Translations under genes and position numbers: made by a program
NCBI RefSeq assembly: GCF_018135625.1
Contig: NZ_CP073078.1
Coordinates: 682,001-746,000, forward strand
Direction: 5' to 3'
DNA length: 64,000 nt
From: Phenylobacterium montanum
GTDB lineage: Bacteria > Pseudomonadota > Alphaproteobacteria > Caulobacterales > Caulobacteraceae
Shown: positions 17,603 through 25,592 of the stretch, in pieces
Layout of the letters: every line of letters begins with the position of its first letter
How positions within the stretch are numbered: the stretch's first letter is position 1
The notes under the pieces: model-generated
Seen by the model: the letters and a program-made list of their open reading frames with translations, nothing else
Told to the model about the DNA's origin: nothing
Databases searched by the model: none

Positions 17603-17638
17603 GAACAAAATAAGAACATTTTTGTGGTCGACTGTCAA
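17603..17638 (-). promoter_or_regulatory. Putative promoter with alphaproteobacterial LexA (SOS) box
   Basis: On the minus strand TTGACA (17638-17633) is followed after 17 nt by TCTTAT (17615-17610). Overlapping this -10 is GTTC-TTATTTT-GTTC (17617-17603), an exact match to the direct-repeat LexA motif GTTC-N7-GTTC described for Caulobacter and Rhodobacter. The box ends one base before the chosen ATG of the unknown gene. Repressor binding would block initiation. Confidence 0.6.
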
Positions 17639-17804
17639 GGTGGAGCTCGCGCGCGAACACCGGGTGGGGCGTGGGCGCCAGGGGCTTTCCGAAGGGCGGC
17701 CTGGCCTCGCCCTCCGGCGCAAACCGCTTCGGGGCCTGTTGCGCAGGCCGCCAACCTGCGAGACCGGAGAACTACTTACGGGCCAAGCGGTGAAGGTTTT
17801 GCCC

Positions 17805-18182
17805 CTATTTTGAGGGGGAGCTCTTTTCATTGCAGGGGAACGCTTCGTTCAAGGATCCAAGTATCAACGAAGCGGCAGAGTATTGCCGCTTCGTCGGATT
17901 GTCCTTGATATAGCTAATTGCAATTTCGACTTCTTGCGGATTGTTGATATTGTTCGGCGGACAGTATATGGGGATTCTCAGCGTTGATCTGAGCATGTGC
18001 AAAGCATTTATTGATCCACCAATATATCCAATGCGGAGTGAATGATTTGCGCTTTGCTCCGGCGTATCGCAATAGGTCCAGAGATCTTTGCCGGACAAGC
18101 CGGAAGTCTCGTTAGCTGACGAGGGGCTCCCAACGAGCGCTGCAAAGGCCGCAATTGTAGCTATGAGCTTTGCGCGTTGCAT
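17805..18182 (-). CDS. Rap1a/Tai-like small exported protein
   Basis: The 125-residue protein has a signal peptide of about 23 residues (cleavage near SSA-NET). The rest matches the Rap1a/Tai pattern: GKDLWTYCDT, then GYIGGSINALHML, then IYCPPNNINNPQEVEIAISYIKDNP, then AASLILGSLNEAFPC. The three cysteines expected for disulfides are present. Rap1a and relatives are immunity proteins against type VI secreted amidase effectors in Serratia; many genomic members stand alone with unknown roles. No effector or T6SS gene is in the window. Base composition is visibly AT-richer than neighbours, hinting at transfer. It sits next to tRNA-Ser. Confidence 0.72.
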   Translation of the reverse strand: MQRAKLIATIAAFAALVGSPSSANETSGLSGKDLWTYCDTPEQSANHSLRIGYIGGSINALHMLRSTLRIPIYCPPNNINNPQEVEIAISYIKDNPTKRQYSAASLILGSLNEAFPCNEKSSPSK

Positions 18183-18322
18183 GGTTCGCCCCCCGCCGGT
18201 GAAATCGGCCGGCCGGCCGTATCTACCGCGGCCCGCCGAAGAGGTGAAGCGGGCCCCAGAACGGTCCCAACCGCGGCCACGCCTCATGGGTTGGGGGGGA
18301 CAGGATACCAAGTGTCAGGAGA

Positions 18323-18412
18323 TGGCGGACGGGGTGGGATTCGAACCCACGGTGGGCGTGAACCCACGGCGGTTTTCAAGACCGCTGCCTTAAACCACTC
18401 GGCCACCCGTCC
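18323..18412 (-). tRNA. tRNA-Ser (UGA)
   Basis: The minus strand folds as a 90-nt class II tRNA. The acceptor GGACGGG pairs with CCCGTCC, the anticodon stem-loop GGTCTTGAAAACC gives anticodon UGA, a long variable arm follows (GTGGGTTCACGCCCAC region), then the T arm GGTTCGAATCC, and CCA is encoded at the 3' end. Serine identity agrees with both anticodon and long variable arm. Confidence 0.96.
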
Positions 18413-18548
18413 GGCGCTCTGGGAGCGTGGTTGCAGGGGACCGATTGCCACGGCGGCGCGCGGTTCACAAGGGCTGGACCGCCAGGCCTTGCCTCGGGCG
18501 CGGGGATGCGGGATCAGCGTTCCAGACCAAGAGAGAAGGAATGGGGCG

Positions 18549-19391
18549 ATGAGCACGATCGGGCTGGGACTGGCTTTGGCGGCAGCGGCCGCTGTCGGCG
18601 GCGGGGCGATCGCGTTCGCACAATCTGCTCCGCAATCCGCCCCGCCGGCCATGGCGCCGCCGTCCGGCTTCCTGCCCGGCTATCTGCCCAAGGGGGCGAC
18701 GCCGAACAGCCTGGCCATCCTGCCGCCGGCGCCCGCCGCCGATTCGGCGACCCAGGCGCGCGACGAGGCCGAGGCCAAGGCGGTGGCGGCGCTGAAGGGC
18801 GGCCCGCGCTGGGACCTGGCGCGGCAGGACGCCGAGCTGCGCTTTCCCGCGGCGGCCGACACCTTTTCCTGCGCGCTGGGGGTGAAGATCAGCCCCGAAA
18901 CCACGCCGCACCTCTACACCCTCTTGCGCCGCACCCTGAGCGATGCGGGGCTGTCCACCTATCCGACCAAGAACAAGTACCGCCGGGCGCGGCCGTTCAT
19001 GGCCCGGGGCGGAGACATCTGCACCCCCGAGGAGGCTGACCACCTGCGCGCCGACGGCTCCTATCCCTCCGGCCACGCCGCGTTGGGCTGGGCCTGGGCG
19101 CTGGTGCTGGCCGAGGCGGCGCCGGACCACGAGAACGAGCTTCTGGCCCGCGGCCGGGCCTTCATGCGGAGCCGGGTGATCTGCAACGTGCATTGGCTGA
19201 GCGACACCGAGGCCGGCTCGGTCATGGGCGCGGCCACGGTCGCGCGCCTGCACGACGAGCCGGCCTTCCGCGCCGAGCTAGAGGCGGCCCGGGCCGAGAT
19301 CGCCGCCGCTCGCGCCGCCGGCGAGGCTCCCTCCCGCGACTGCAAAGCCGAGGCCGCCGCCCTGGCCCTGACGCCCGACGCTCAGCCCTGA
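18549..19391 (+). CDS. Class A non-specific acid phosphatase (PhoN-type), exported
   Basis: The 280-residue periplasmic phosphatase belongs to the PAP2/vanadium-haloperoxidase fold. The signature pieces are KYRRARPF, GSYPSGHAALGWAWALVLAE and SRVICNVHWLSD, giving the Lys/Arg, Ser-Gly-His and Arg...His-Asp catalytic set. A signal peptide spans about residues 1-24. ATG 18549 follows GAAGGA by eight bases; the open frame upstream runs through the tRNA and is not coding. Class A acid phosphatases release phosphate from diverse organic monoesters. A C-terminal alanine-rich tail of about 50 residues is longer than usual. Confidence 0.9.
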   Translation: MSTIGLGLALAAAAAVGGGAIAFAQSAPQSAPPAMAPPSGFLPGYLPKGATPNSLAILPPAPAADSATQARDEAEAKAVAALKGGPRWDLARQDAELRFPAAADTFSCALGVKISPETTPHLYTLLRRTLSDAGLSTYPTKNKYRRARPFMARGGDICTPEEADHLRADGSYPSGHAALGWAWALVLAEAAPDHENELLARGRAFMRSRVICNVHWLSDTEAGSVMGAATVARLHDEPAFRAELEAARAEIAAARAAGEAPSRDCKAEAAALALTPDAQP

Positions 19392-19408
19392 GCTGGGGGA
19401 GGGACTGG

Positions 19409-19423
19409 TTAACCCATTCCTAA
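19409..19423 (+). promoter_or_regulatory. Possible CtrA-type site upstream of rlpA
   Basis: TTAA-CCCATTC-CTAA at 19409-19423 matches the Caulobacterales CtrA pattern TTAA-N7-TTAA in seven of eight fixed positions and lies 67 bp before the rlpA start. Cell-cycle control would suit a septal protein. One near-match of a short motif is weak evidence. Confidence 0.3.
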
Positions 19424-19489
19424 ACGGGGTGGGGCAACTTGAGGGGGAAACTGAGTCCGGCCATCGGGGCCGCGGCGGGAGCTTGACCC

Positions 19490-20713
19490 ATGGCCACAGT
19501 TTGGCGCGTACGGGACGGGGGATCGGCGCGACTGGCCAGGGTCAGCCTGGTGCTGGGCCTGGGCGGCCTCGGCCTTGCCGCCTGCGCCACCGCGCCCGAG
19601 CGTCCGGGCCTGGGCGTGACGCCTGGCCCCCAGGCCAGCGCCCGGCCGCCGGCGGGGCAGGGGAGCCAAGGCCAAGGCGGCCAAGGACCAGGCGGCTTCG
19701 GCGGCCAGGGCCTGCACGGGACCGACAAACCCTATCAGATCAATGGGATCTGGTACTATCCCCATGCCGAGCCGAACTATGACGAGACGGGCTACGCCTC
19801 GTGGTACGGCCAGGCCTTTCACAACAAGCACACCGCCGACGGCGAGATCTTCGACCAGTACGCCCTGTCGGCGGCGCACAAGACACTGCCGCTGCCGTCG
19901 ATCGTCGAGGTGACCAACCTGGACAACGGGAAGAGCCTCAGACTGCGGCTGAACGACCGCGGGCCGTTCGTGGGCGAGCGCCTGCTGGACGTCAGCAAGG
20001 CCGCTGCGGATGAGCTGGGCTTTGGCCGCCAGGGCCTGGCCCGGGTCCGGGTGCGCTATGTCGGCCCGGCGCCGGCTTTCTCCATCACGCCGATGATGTA
20101 CGCCTCGACCGATCCGAAGCTGATCTCGGACCACCGGGTGGCCTACCGGTCCAGCGACAAGGACGCCGACGACGCGCTGCCCACCGTGGCCAAGGCCCCC
20201 ACGGGCAAGGTGCAGGCCCAGAGCCTGACGCCGGTCGGCGCGCCCCCGGCCGCGCCGCCGCCCGAAATGGCGGCCATGACCAACAACAGCCGCGAGCGCT
20301 TCGCCGAGCCCTCGGTCTCGCTGAGCGGCGCCGCCCTGGCGCCCGTCACCGCCGCCGCCCAGGCGCCGGGCCTGGTCGCTGTGAGTGCGCCGCCGCCCCA
20401 GCCCGTCGAAATGGCCTCGCTGACGCCGCCGCCCGCGCCTCGGGTGGTTTCGCCCGCGCCAGTTCCGCCGCCATCTCCCCTGGCCCGCGACGGCTATGTG
20501 GTCCAGGCCGGCGCCTTCGCCAGCAGGGCCAACGCCGATCGCGCCGCGGCCCAGCTGGGCTCAGGCGTGGCGATCCGGCCGATCGACCGCAACGGCGTCA
20601 CCCTCTACCGGGTGGTGATGACCGGCTATGCAGACGCCGCCTCTGCCGAGGCCGCAAGGGCCAGAGCCGCCGCGGCGGGCTTCCCGGCCGCCCGGATCAT
20701 CGCCAGCAACTAG
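19490..20713 (+). CDS. rlpA: RlpA-type lytic transglycosylase lipoprotein with SPOR domain
   Basis: This 407-residue outer-membrane lipoprotein has an N-terminal signal ending in lipobox LAAC, a linker rich in Gly/Gln, a double-psi beta-barrel RlpA domain (ASWYGQAFHNKHTADGEIFD; NGKSLRLRLNDRGPF), a long proline/alanine-rich linker, and a C-terminal SPOR domain (about residues 328-405: DGYVVQAGAFASRANADRAA). RlpA cleaves denuded glycan strands and SPOR binds them at the division septum, so it probably acts in daughter-cell separation. The order DPBB-linker-SPOR is standard. Possible CtrA control is noted separately. Confidence 0.92.
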   Translation: MATVWRVRDGGSARLARVSLVLGLGGLGLAACATAPERPGLGVTPGPQASARPPAGQGSQGQGGQGPGGFGGQGLHGTDKPYQINGIWYYPHAEPNYDETGYASWYGQAFHNKHTADGEIFDQYALSAAHKTLPLPSIVEVTNLDNGKSLRLRLNDRGPFVGERLLDVSKAAADELGFGRQGLARVRVRYVGPAPAFSITPMMYASTDPKLISDHRVAYRSSDKDADDALPTVAKAPTGKVQAQSLTPVGAPPAAPPPEMAAMTNNSRERFAEPSVSLSGAALAPVTAAAQAPGLVAVSAPPPQPVEMASLTPPPAPRVVSPAPVPPPSPLARDGYVVQAGAFASRANADRAAAQLGSGVAIRPIDRNGVTLYRVVMTGYADAASAEAARARAAAAGFPAARIIASN

Positions 20714-20735
20714 GGCCCGGCTGGACCTCAAAAAT

Positions 20736-20858
20736 CCGCTCATCCCGGCGAATGCCGGGACCCAGATCACAAAACTCAGTCCGTCGGATTTGTTTCAGGC
20801 TCAACATCCACTGACCCAGCCTTACGATCTGGGTCCCGGCATTCGCCGGGATGAGCGG
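20736..20858. repeat. 33-bp perfect inverted repeat pair of a dispersed palindrome type
   Basis: CCGCTCATCCCGGCGAATGC and the rest of a 33-bp arm (20736-20768) are repeated perfectly in inverse at 20826-20858, with 57 bp between. Each arm also contains its own small hairpin, CCCGGC-GAAT-GCCGGG. Arms of this sort are common as multicopy intergenic palindromes in proteobacteria. It fills the gap between the converging rlpA and S9-peptidase genes and could act as a two-way terminator. Confidence 0.8.
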
Positions 20859-20893
20859 CTGAGAAGAGCGATCGAAAGACGGGGCGATACGAT

Positions 20894-23017
20894 CTAGCCG
20901 CCAGCGCCCAGCTTGCGCGCCAGGAACTCGGCGGTGGCCTGGTCGGCCTTCAGCCAGTCGGCGTAGCGCAGGAAGCCGTGGATCTCGTCCGGCAGCACCA
21001 GCTCCTCGTAAGGCGCGCCCCGCGCATCCAGCCGCCGGGCCAGGTCGATGGTCTGGTTGAAGCGGACATTGCGGTCGTCGTCGCCCTGGATCAGCAGCAC
21101 CGGCGAGGTCCAATGGTCCACGTCGGCGTCGGGTGACGACTTGAAGGCCAGGGCGATGGCCTCGGCCCGATCGCCCTGCTCGTAGCGGCCCAGCGGCGGC
21201 CCCAGTTCCTCGGCCACGTCGCGCGACCAGTCGTGCACCCCGTGCAGGTCGACCCCGGCCTTGAACAGGTCGGAATTGCGGGCCAGGGCCAGGCCCGTCA
21301 GATAGCCGCCGTACGAGCCGCCCCAGATGCCGATTTTCGCCGGATCGACCTCGCCGCGCGCCTGCAGGAACCGGGCGCCGGCCACCACGTCCTGGTACTC
21401 GGCCGCCCCGGTCGGGCCCCAGCCCTCCGGATGCTGGAAGTCGTAGCCATAGCCGATGCCCAGCCGGTAGTTGACCGACAGCACCACAAAGCCGTGCGCG
21501 GCCAGGTACTGGTTCACGGCATAGGCGTTGGAATAGTAGTCCATATAGGACCAGCCCAGCATCATCTGCCGCGGCGGCCCGCCGTGGACGAAGATCACGC
21601 CCGGCTTCTTCGCCGCGCCGCCGGGGGCCTCGAACAGTTGGCCGTGGATGGTCAGGCCGTCGGGCGCGGTGAAGCTGACCTGGCGCGGAACCACGAACGC
21701 CGGGCCGGCGAAATCGGCGGGCGCGGCCTGGCTGTCCAGCAGCCGGCGGCCCGATCCCTTGTCGTCGACGACCTCGACCGCCGGCGCCTGGCGCGGGCCG
21801 GCGCTGATGAAGGCAGCGCCGGCGGAGGTCGCGACCGGCCTCCACTCCAGGCCCTCGCCCGAGGTCAGCGCCGTCGGCGCGCCGCCCGCGACGGACACGC
21901 GGAACAGGTGGCGGCGGTCGTCGTCGTCCTTCGCGGAGCCCGTATTGGCCGAATAGACCAGCGCCTTGCCGTCCTGACTCAGCGCCACATGCTCGACCAT
22001 GAACGCGCCGGGCGTCAGAAGCCGCGCCGCGCCGCCGGCCGCAGGCACGGCGTAGAGGTGGGGCCAGTTGTCCTGCAGCGACAGGAAGGTTAGCTGGCCC
22101 TCCGCCGCCCAGTGTAGGTTGGCTTCGCCCGCGACGTCGGGATAGGAGGCGCGCAGCGTCTTGTCGCTGCGCCAGAGCGCGCGGCCCTGGCCGGTGGCGA
22201 GGTCCGCGGTCCAGATCGACCAGGGATGCGGGCTGTTCTTCAGCAGCGGCTGGGGCGCGCCGCCATCGCCGGGCTGGCGGGTGAAGGCGATGTGCTGGCC
22301 GTCGGGCGACCAGACCGGCGCGCCGTCGGCGCCGGTGGAGGGCGCCATCCAGGCGATCGGATGGTCATTGTCGGCATAGACGCCGATGAACGCATGATCC
22401 TCGCGGTTCGACACGAAGGCCAGGCGCGACCCGTCCGGCGACCAGGCCAGCGCCCCGTCCTTGCCGCGATCGAAGAACAGCCGGTGGCCGTCCTTGCCGT
22501 CCAGGGCCGCGGTCCAGACCTGGCCGTCCTTGACATAGGCCAGCACCCCCTTGGGCGAGATGGCCGGGGCGTCGCCCTCGACCAGCTTCTGCGCCGGCTT
22601 GGCGCCGGTCGGGTCGGCGGCCCACAGGGTGATCTTGGGCTCGGTCGGGCTGGAGTTCGGGTTCGGCTGCAGGTCGCCCTTTGCTGGCCAGTTCTCGTCA
22701 TGGTCGCCGCCGCGGACGAACACCAGCAGCTTGCCATCGGGCGAGAAGGTCAGCTGGGTCAGCTCCTGGCCGTCGTCTTCGGTGAACTGGGACACCTGGC
22801 GCGGCGCATAGGCGGGCCCCTCGGCGACCCAGACATTGCGCACGCCCTTCACATTGCGCACCCAGGCGATGCGGTCGGCCTTGGCCGCGGCGGCCAGCTC
22901 GTTCACGAACGGATAGGACAGGGCCTGGGGCATGGTGAAATCGGCCGCGCTCGCCGCGCCCGATCCGGCCGCCAGGGCAAGGGCCGCCGCCGCGCAGGTC
23001 GCCATCAATGTCCGCAT
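20894..23017 (-). CDS. Secreted S9 prolyl oligopeptidase-family serine peptidase
   Basis: This 707-residue exported peptidase has a signal peptide of about 25 residues (ending ASA-ADF), a beta-propeller with TolB/WD40-like blades (SPDGKLLVFVRGG, WSPDGSRLAFVSN, WSPDGQHIAFTR), and a C-terminal alpha/beta-hydrolase catalytic domain. The nucleophile is Ser in GIWGGSYGGYLTG, with Asp in the IQGDDDRNV segment and His in LPDEIHGF. It resembles dipeptidyl-peptidase IV / acylaminoacyl peptidases. I set the start at ATG 23017, preceded by GGGGGCGG; the long upstream extension in frame is antisense to tmk and not coding. Confidence 0.92.
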   Translation of the reverse strand: MRTLMATCAAAALALAAGSGAASAADFTMPQALSYPFVNELAAAAKADRIAWVRNVKGVRNVWVAEGPAYAPRQVSQFTEDDGQELTQLTFSPDGKLLVFVRGGDHDENWPAKGDLQPNPNSSPTEPKITLWAADPTGAKPAQKLVEGDAPAISPKGVLAYVKDGQVWTAALDGKDGHRLFFDRGKDGALAWSPDGSRLAFVSNREDHAFIGVYADNDHPIAWMAPSTGADGAPVWSPDGQHIAFTRQPGDGGAPQPLLKNSPHPWSIWTADLATGQGRALWRSDKTLRASYPDVAGEANLHWAAEGQLTFLSLQDNWPHLYAVPAAGGAARLLTPGAFMVEHVALSQDGKALVYSANTGSAKDDDDRRHLFRVSVAGGAPTALTSGEGLEWRPVATSAGAAFISAGPRQAPAVEVVDDKGSGRRLLDSQAAPADFAGPAFVVPRQVSFTAPDGLTIHGQLFEAPGGAAKKPGVIFVHGGPPRQMMLGWSYMDYYSNAYAVNQYLAAHGFVVLSVNYRLGIGYGYDFQHPEGWGPTGAAEYQDVVAGARFLQARGEVDPAKIGIWGGSYGGYLTGLALARNSDLFKAGVDLHGVHDWSRDVAEELGPPLGRYEQGDRAEAIALAFKSSPDADVDHWTSPVLLIQGDDDRNVRFNQTIDLARRLDARGAPYEELVLPDEIHGFLRYADWLKADQATAEFLARKLGAGG

Positions 23018-23155
23018 GTCCGCCCCCAATTGGCCGCCTTCAAAGGCGTCTGGCGCGCCTCGTGTGAGCTTCGGATACGTGCGGTTGCAGGAGCGGTCAA
23101 CGGCCGCGGCCGAGCGGGCCTTGCGCCGAGGCGCGAACCGGACAATGTGAGAGCC

Positions 23156-23779
23156 GTGAGGCGCGGTCTGTTCATAAGCTTGGAAGGCGGGGAGGGGGCC
23201 GGCAAGTCCACCCAGCTGAAACGCCTGGCCGACCGGCTGAAGCCGCGCGGCGAGGTGGTGGTGACGCGCGAGCCCGGCGGCTCGCCCGGCGCCGAGGCGA
23301 TCCGCGCGCTGCTGGTCACCGGCGCGGTCGATCGCTGGAGCCCGATCAGCGAGACTCTTCTGATGTACGCCGCCCGCCGCGACCACATCGAGCGGACCAT
23401 AGAGCCGGCCCTGGCGCGCGGCGCGATCGTGCTGTGCGACCGCTTCTTCGATTCCACGCGCGCCTATCAGGGCGCGGGCGGCTCGGCCCCGGCCGCGCTG
23501 ATCGCCGCGCTCGAGCGCGATGTGGTCGGCGATGTCCGCCCCGACCTGACCCTGATCCTGGACATGCCGGTGGAGACGGGCCTGGCCCGCGCCGCCGCCC
23601 GAGGCGAGGGCGAGGCGCGCTTTGAGGCCAAGGGCTTGGCCTTTCACCAGCGCCTGCGCGCAGCCTTCCTGGCCATAGCCGAGGCTGAGCCGGCGCGCTG
23701 CGTGCTGATCGACGCCGACGCCGGCATTGACGAGGTCGAGGCGCGCATCTGGCGCGCGGTCGAGGCGCGGCTGGCATGA
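23156..23779 (+). CDS. tmk: Thymidylate kinase
   Basis: The 207-residue kinase phosphorylates dTMP to dTDP. It shows the P-loop GGEGAGKST close to the N-terminus, the substrate motif TREPGG, and CDRFFDSTRAYQG (the DR-x-x-x-S type motif). The LID region follows around ARGEGEARFEAKG. The start is a GTG: 23156 gives MRRGLFISLEGG and is preferred, and GTG 23147 is three codons earlier. It is the first gene of a compact run; its stop overlaps the holB start by 4 bp. Confidence 0.93.
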   Translation: MRRGLFISLEGGEGAGKSTQLKRLADRLKPRGEVVVTREPGGSPGAEAIRALLVTGAVDRWSPISETLLMYAARRDHIERTIEPALARGAIVLCDRFFDSTRAYQGAGGSAPAALIAALERDVVGDVRPDLTLILDMPVETGLARAAARGEGEARFEAKGLAFHQRLRAAFLAIAEAEPARCVLIDADAGIDEVEARIWRAVEARLA

Positions 23780-24786
23780 GCGACGACATCGATATCGCCC
23801 ATCCCCGCGACGTGTTCGATTTCCACGGCGGTCAGGCGGTAGAGGAAGCCTTCCTCGGCGCGCTGGAGCGCGGGCGGCTGCACCACGCCTGGCTGCTCTG
23901 CGGGCCGGAAGGCGTCGGCAAGGCCACCTTCGCCTACCGCGCCGCCCGCCGGCTGATGGGGGCCCGGCCCGACCCCGCCTATGGCCTGCTAGGCGCCGCG
24001 CCCGAGGATTTCGTCAGCCGGCAGATTTCGGCGCGCTCGCACCCCGACCTGATGGTGCTGGAGCGGGTGGGGGAGGACGGCAAGCCGCGCAAGGTGATTC
24101 CGGTGGACGACGCCCGCCGCCTGCCCGAGTTCTTCTCCAAGGCCCCGGCGGCCTCGCCCTATCGCGTGGCGATCATCGACGCCGTCGATGACATGAACAC
24201 CAACGCCGCCAACGCCTTATTGAAAACTCTTGAGGAACCGCCTGAACGTGGCGTGTTGTTCCTGGTGTCGCATTCGCCGGGCGGGCTCCTGCCCACCATC
24301 CGCTCCCGTTGCCGGCGACTGCGCTTCGAAGCCTGGGCGGAGGACGACGCGGCCGACTTCCTCCAACAGCGGCTGGATGTAACCACGGACGACGCGCGCC
24401 GGCTGGCGGCCATAGCCCATGGGGCGCCGGGCCGGGCGCTGCAACTCGCCGGCGCCTCGGCGGTCGAGGTCGACCGGCTGGCGGCCGAGATCCTGCAGCG
24501 CCTGCCGGAGGTCGATCCGGTTCCCATGCTCACCGTCACCGACGGCTTCCGTGGCCCCGAGGGTGCGGCCCGCTTCGAGCTACTGTTCGAGCGCCTGGCC
24601 GAGCGGGTGCGCGAGCGGGCCCTGGCCAGCGCGGAGCAGGGGGCCACGCCCTCGGACCGCTGGTACCAGGTCTGGGATCGGCTGATTCGCATCCCGCGCG
24701 AGGTCGAGGCGGTAAACCTAGACAGAACCGACGCTTTCTGGACCGCCATGGCCGAGCTTCGCGCCGCCGCGCGGGCCAGTTTCTGA
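23776..24786 (+). CDS. holB: DNA polymerase III subunit delta' (clamp-loader)
   Basis: The 336-residue protein is the delta' subunit of the clamp loader. Evidence is the AAA+ core with GPEGVGKATFAYRAARRLMG, the IIDAVDDMNTNAANALLKTLEEPP segment (Walker B equivalent and sensor region), SHSPGGLLPTIRSRCRRL with the SRC motif, and position directly after tmk, the usual bacterial order. The ATG overlaps the tmk stop. The zinc-binding cysteine cluster of gamma/tau subunits is not seen, as expected. Confidence 0.93.
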   Translation: MSDDIDIAHPRDVFDFHGGQAVEEAFLGALERGRLHHAWLLCGPEGVGKATFAYRAARRLMGARPDPAYGLLGAAPEDFVSRQISARSHPDLMVLERVGEDGKPRKVIPVDDARRLPEFFSKAPAASPYRVAIIDAVDDMNTNAANALLKTLEEPPERGVLFLVSHSPGGLLPTIRSRCRRLRFEAWAEDDAADFLQQRLDVTTDDARRLAAIAHGAPGRALQLAGASAVEVDRLAAEILQRLPEVDPVPMLTVTDGFRGPEGAARFELLFERLAERVRERALASAEQGATPSDRWYQVWDRLIRIPREVEAVNLDRTDAFWTAMAELRAAARASF

Positions 24787-24797
24787 CGGATTTCGAC

Positions 24798-25592
24798 ATG
24801 CTGATCGACAGCCACGTCAACCTGCATGCCCCGCAGTTCGCCGAGGACCAGGCCGAGGTGATCGCCCGGGCGCGCGCCGCCGGCGTCGGCCTGATGGTCA
24901 CCATCAGCGACAAGGTCTCGTCGTTTCCCGCGGTCAAGGCCATCGCCGAGGCCCACGCCGACATCTGGTGCACGGTCGGAACCCATCCGCACGAAGCCAA
25001 GGAAGATCCGGATCTTAAGGCCGAAACCCTGATCCAGCTCGCCAGCCATCCCCGCGTGGTCGGGATCGGCGAGACCGGGCTCGACTTCTACTACGACCTC
25101 AGCCCGCGCGATGTGCAGGCCCAAGTGTTCCGGGCCCATATCGCAGCGGCGCGCGAGACCGGCCTGCCGCTGGTGGTGCACAGCCGCGACGCCGACGAGG
25201 TCATGGCCGACATCCTGGAAGCCGAACACGCCCGTGGGCCGTTCAAGCTCCTGCTGCATTGCTACACCAGCGGGCCTGAGCTGGCCCGCCGCGCGGCGGC
25301 CCTGGGCGCCTGGTTCTCGGTGTCCGGCATCGCCACCTTCAAGGCGGCCGAGGAGGTCCGCGCCGTGATCCGCGACATGCCCGCCGACCGCATCATCGTC
25401 GAGACCGATTGCCCGTACCTGGCTCCGGTTCCCATGCGCGGCCGGCGCAACGAGCCAGCCTATCTGCCGCATATCCTGGCCAAGCTGGCGGAATTGCGCG
25501 GCTGGAGCCTCAACGAAGCCGAGGCGCGCACCGAGGCGGCGTTCTTTGCGCTGTTCGACCGGATTCCGACGCCGGCGGAGGCGCGCCCATGA
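24798..25592 (+). CDS. TatD-family metal-dependent hydrolase with altered HxH motif
   Basis: The 264-residue TIM-barrel DNase/hydrolase is of the TatD family, which trims DNA 3' ends. Seen are GIGETGLDFYYD (metal ligand Glu), VVHSRDADEV (His), LHCYTSG (His) and VETDCPYLAP (Asp). The N-terminal metal motif, usually DSHCHL with two histidines, is DSHVNL here, so the second His is Asn8. It begins 11 bp after holB and overlaps the next gene by 4 bp. Whether Asn can serve as ligand or activity is changed is not known. Confidence 0.9.
   Translation: MLIDSHVNLHAPQFAEDQAEVIARARAAGVGLMVTISDKVSSFPAVKAIAEAHADIWCTVGTHPHEAKEDPDLKAETLIQLASHPRVVGIGETGLDFYYDLSPRDVQAQVFRAHIAAARETGLPLVVHSRDADEVMADILEAEHARGPFKLLLHCYTSGPELARRAAALGAWFSVSGIATFKAAEEVRAVIRDMPADRIIVETDCPYLAPVPMRGRRNEPAYLPHILAKLAELRGWSLNEAEARTEAAFFALFDRIPTPAEARP

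Noticed and set aside
18177-18548. N-terminal extension of the acid phosphatase frame
   Set aside because: It reads straight through tRNA-Ser; the signal peptide and Shine-Dalgarno point to 18549.
20894-23647. A 917-residue minus-strand open frame extending the S9 peptidase upstream by 210 codons
   Set aside because: The extension is antisense to tmk, low in complexity and followed by a proper start with signal peptide at 23017.
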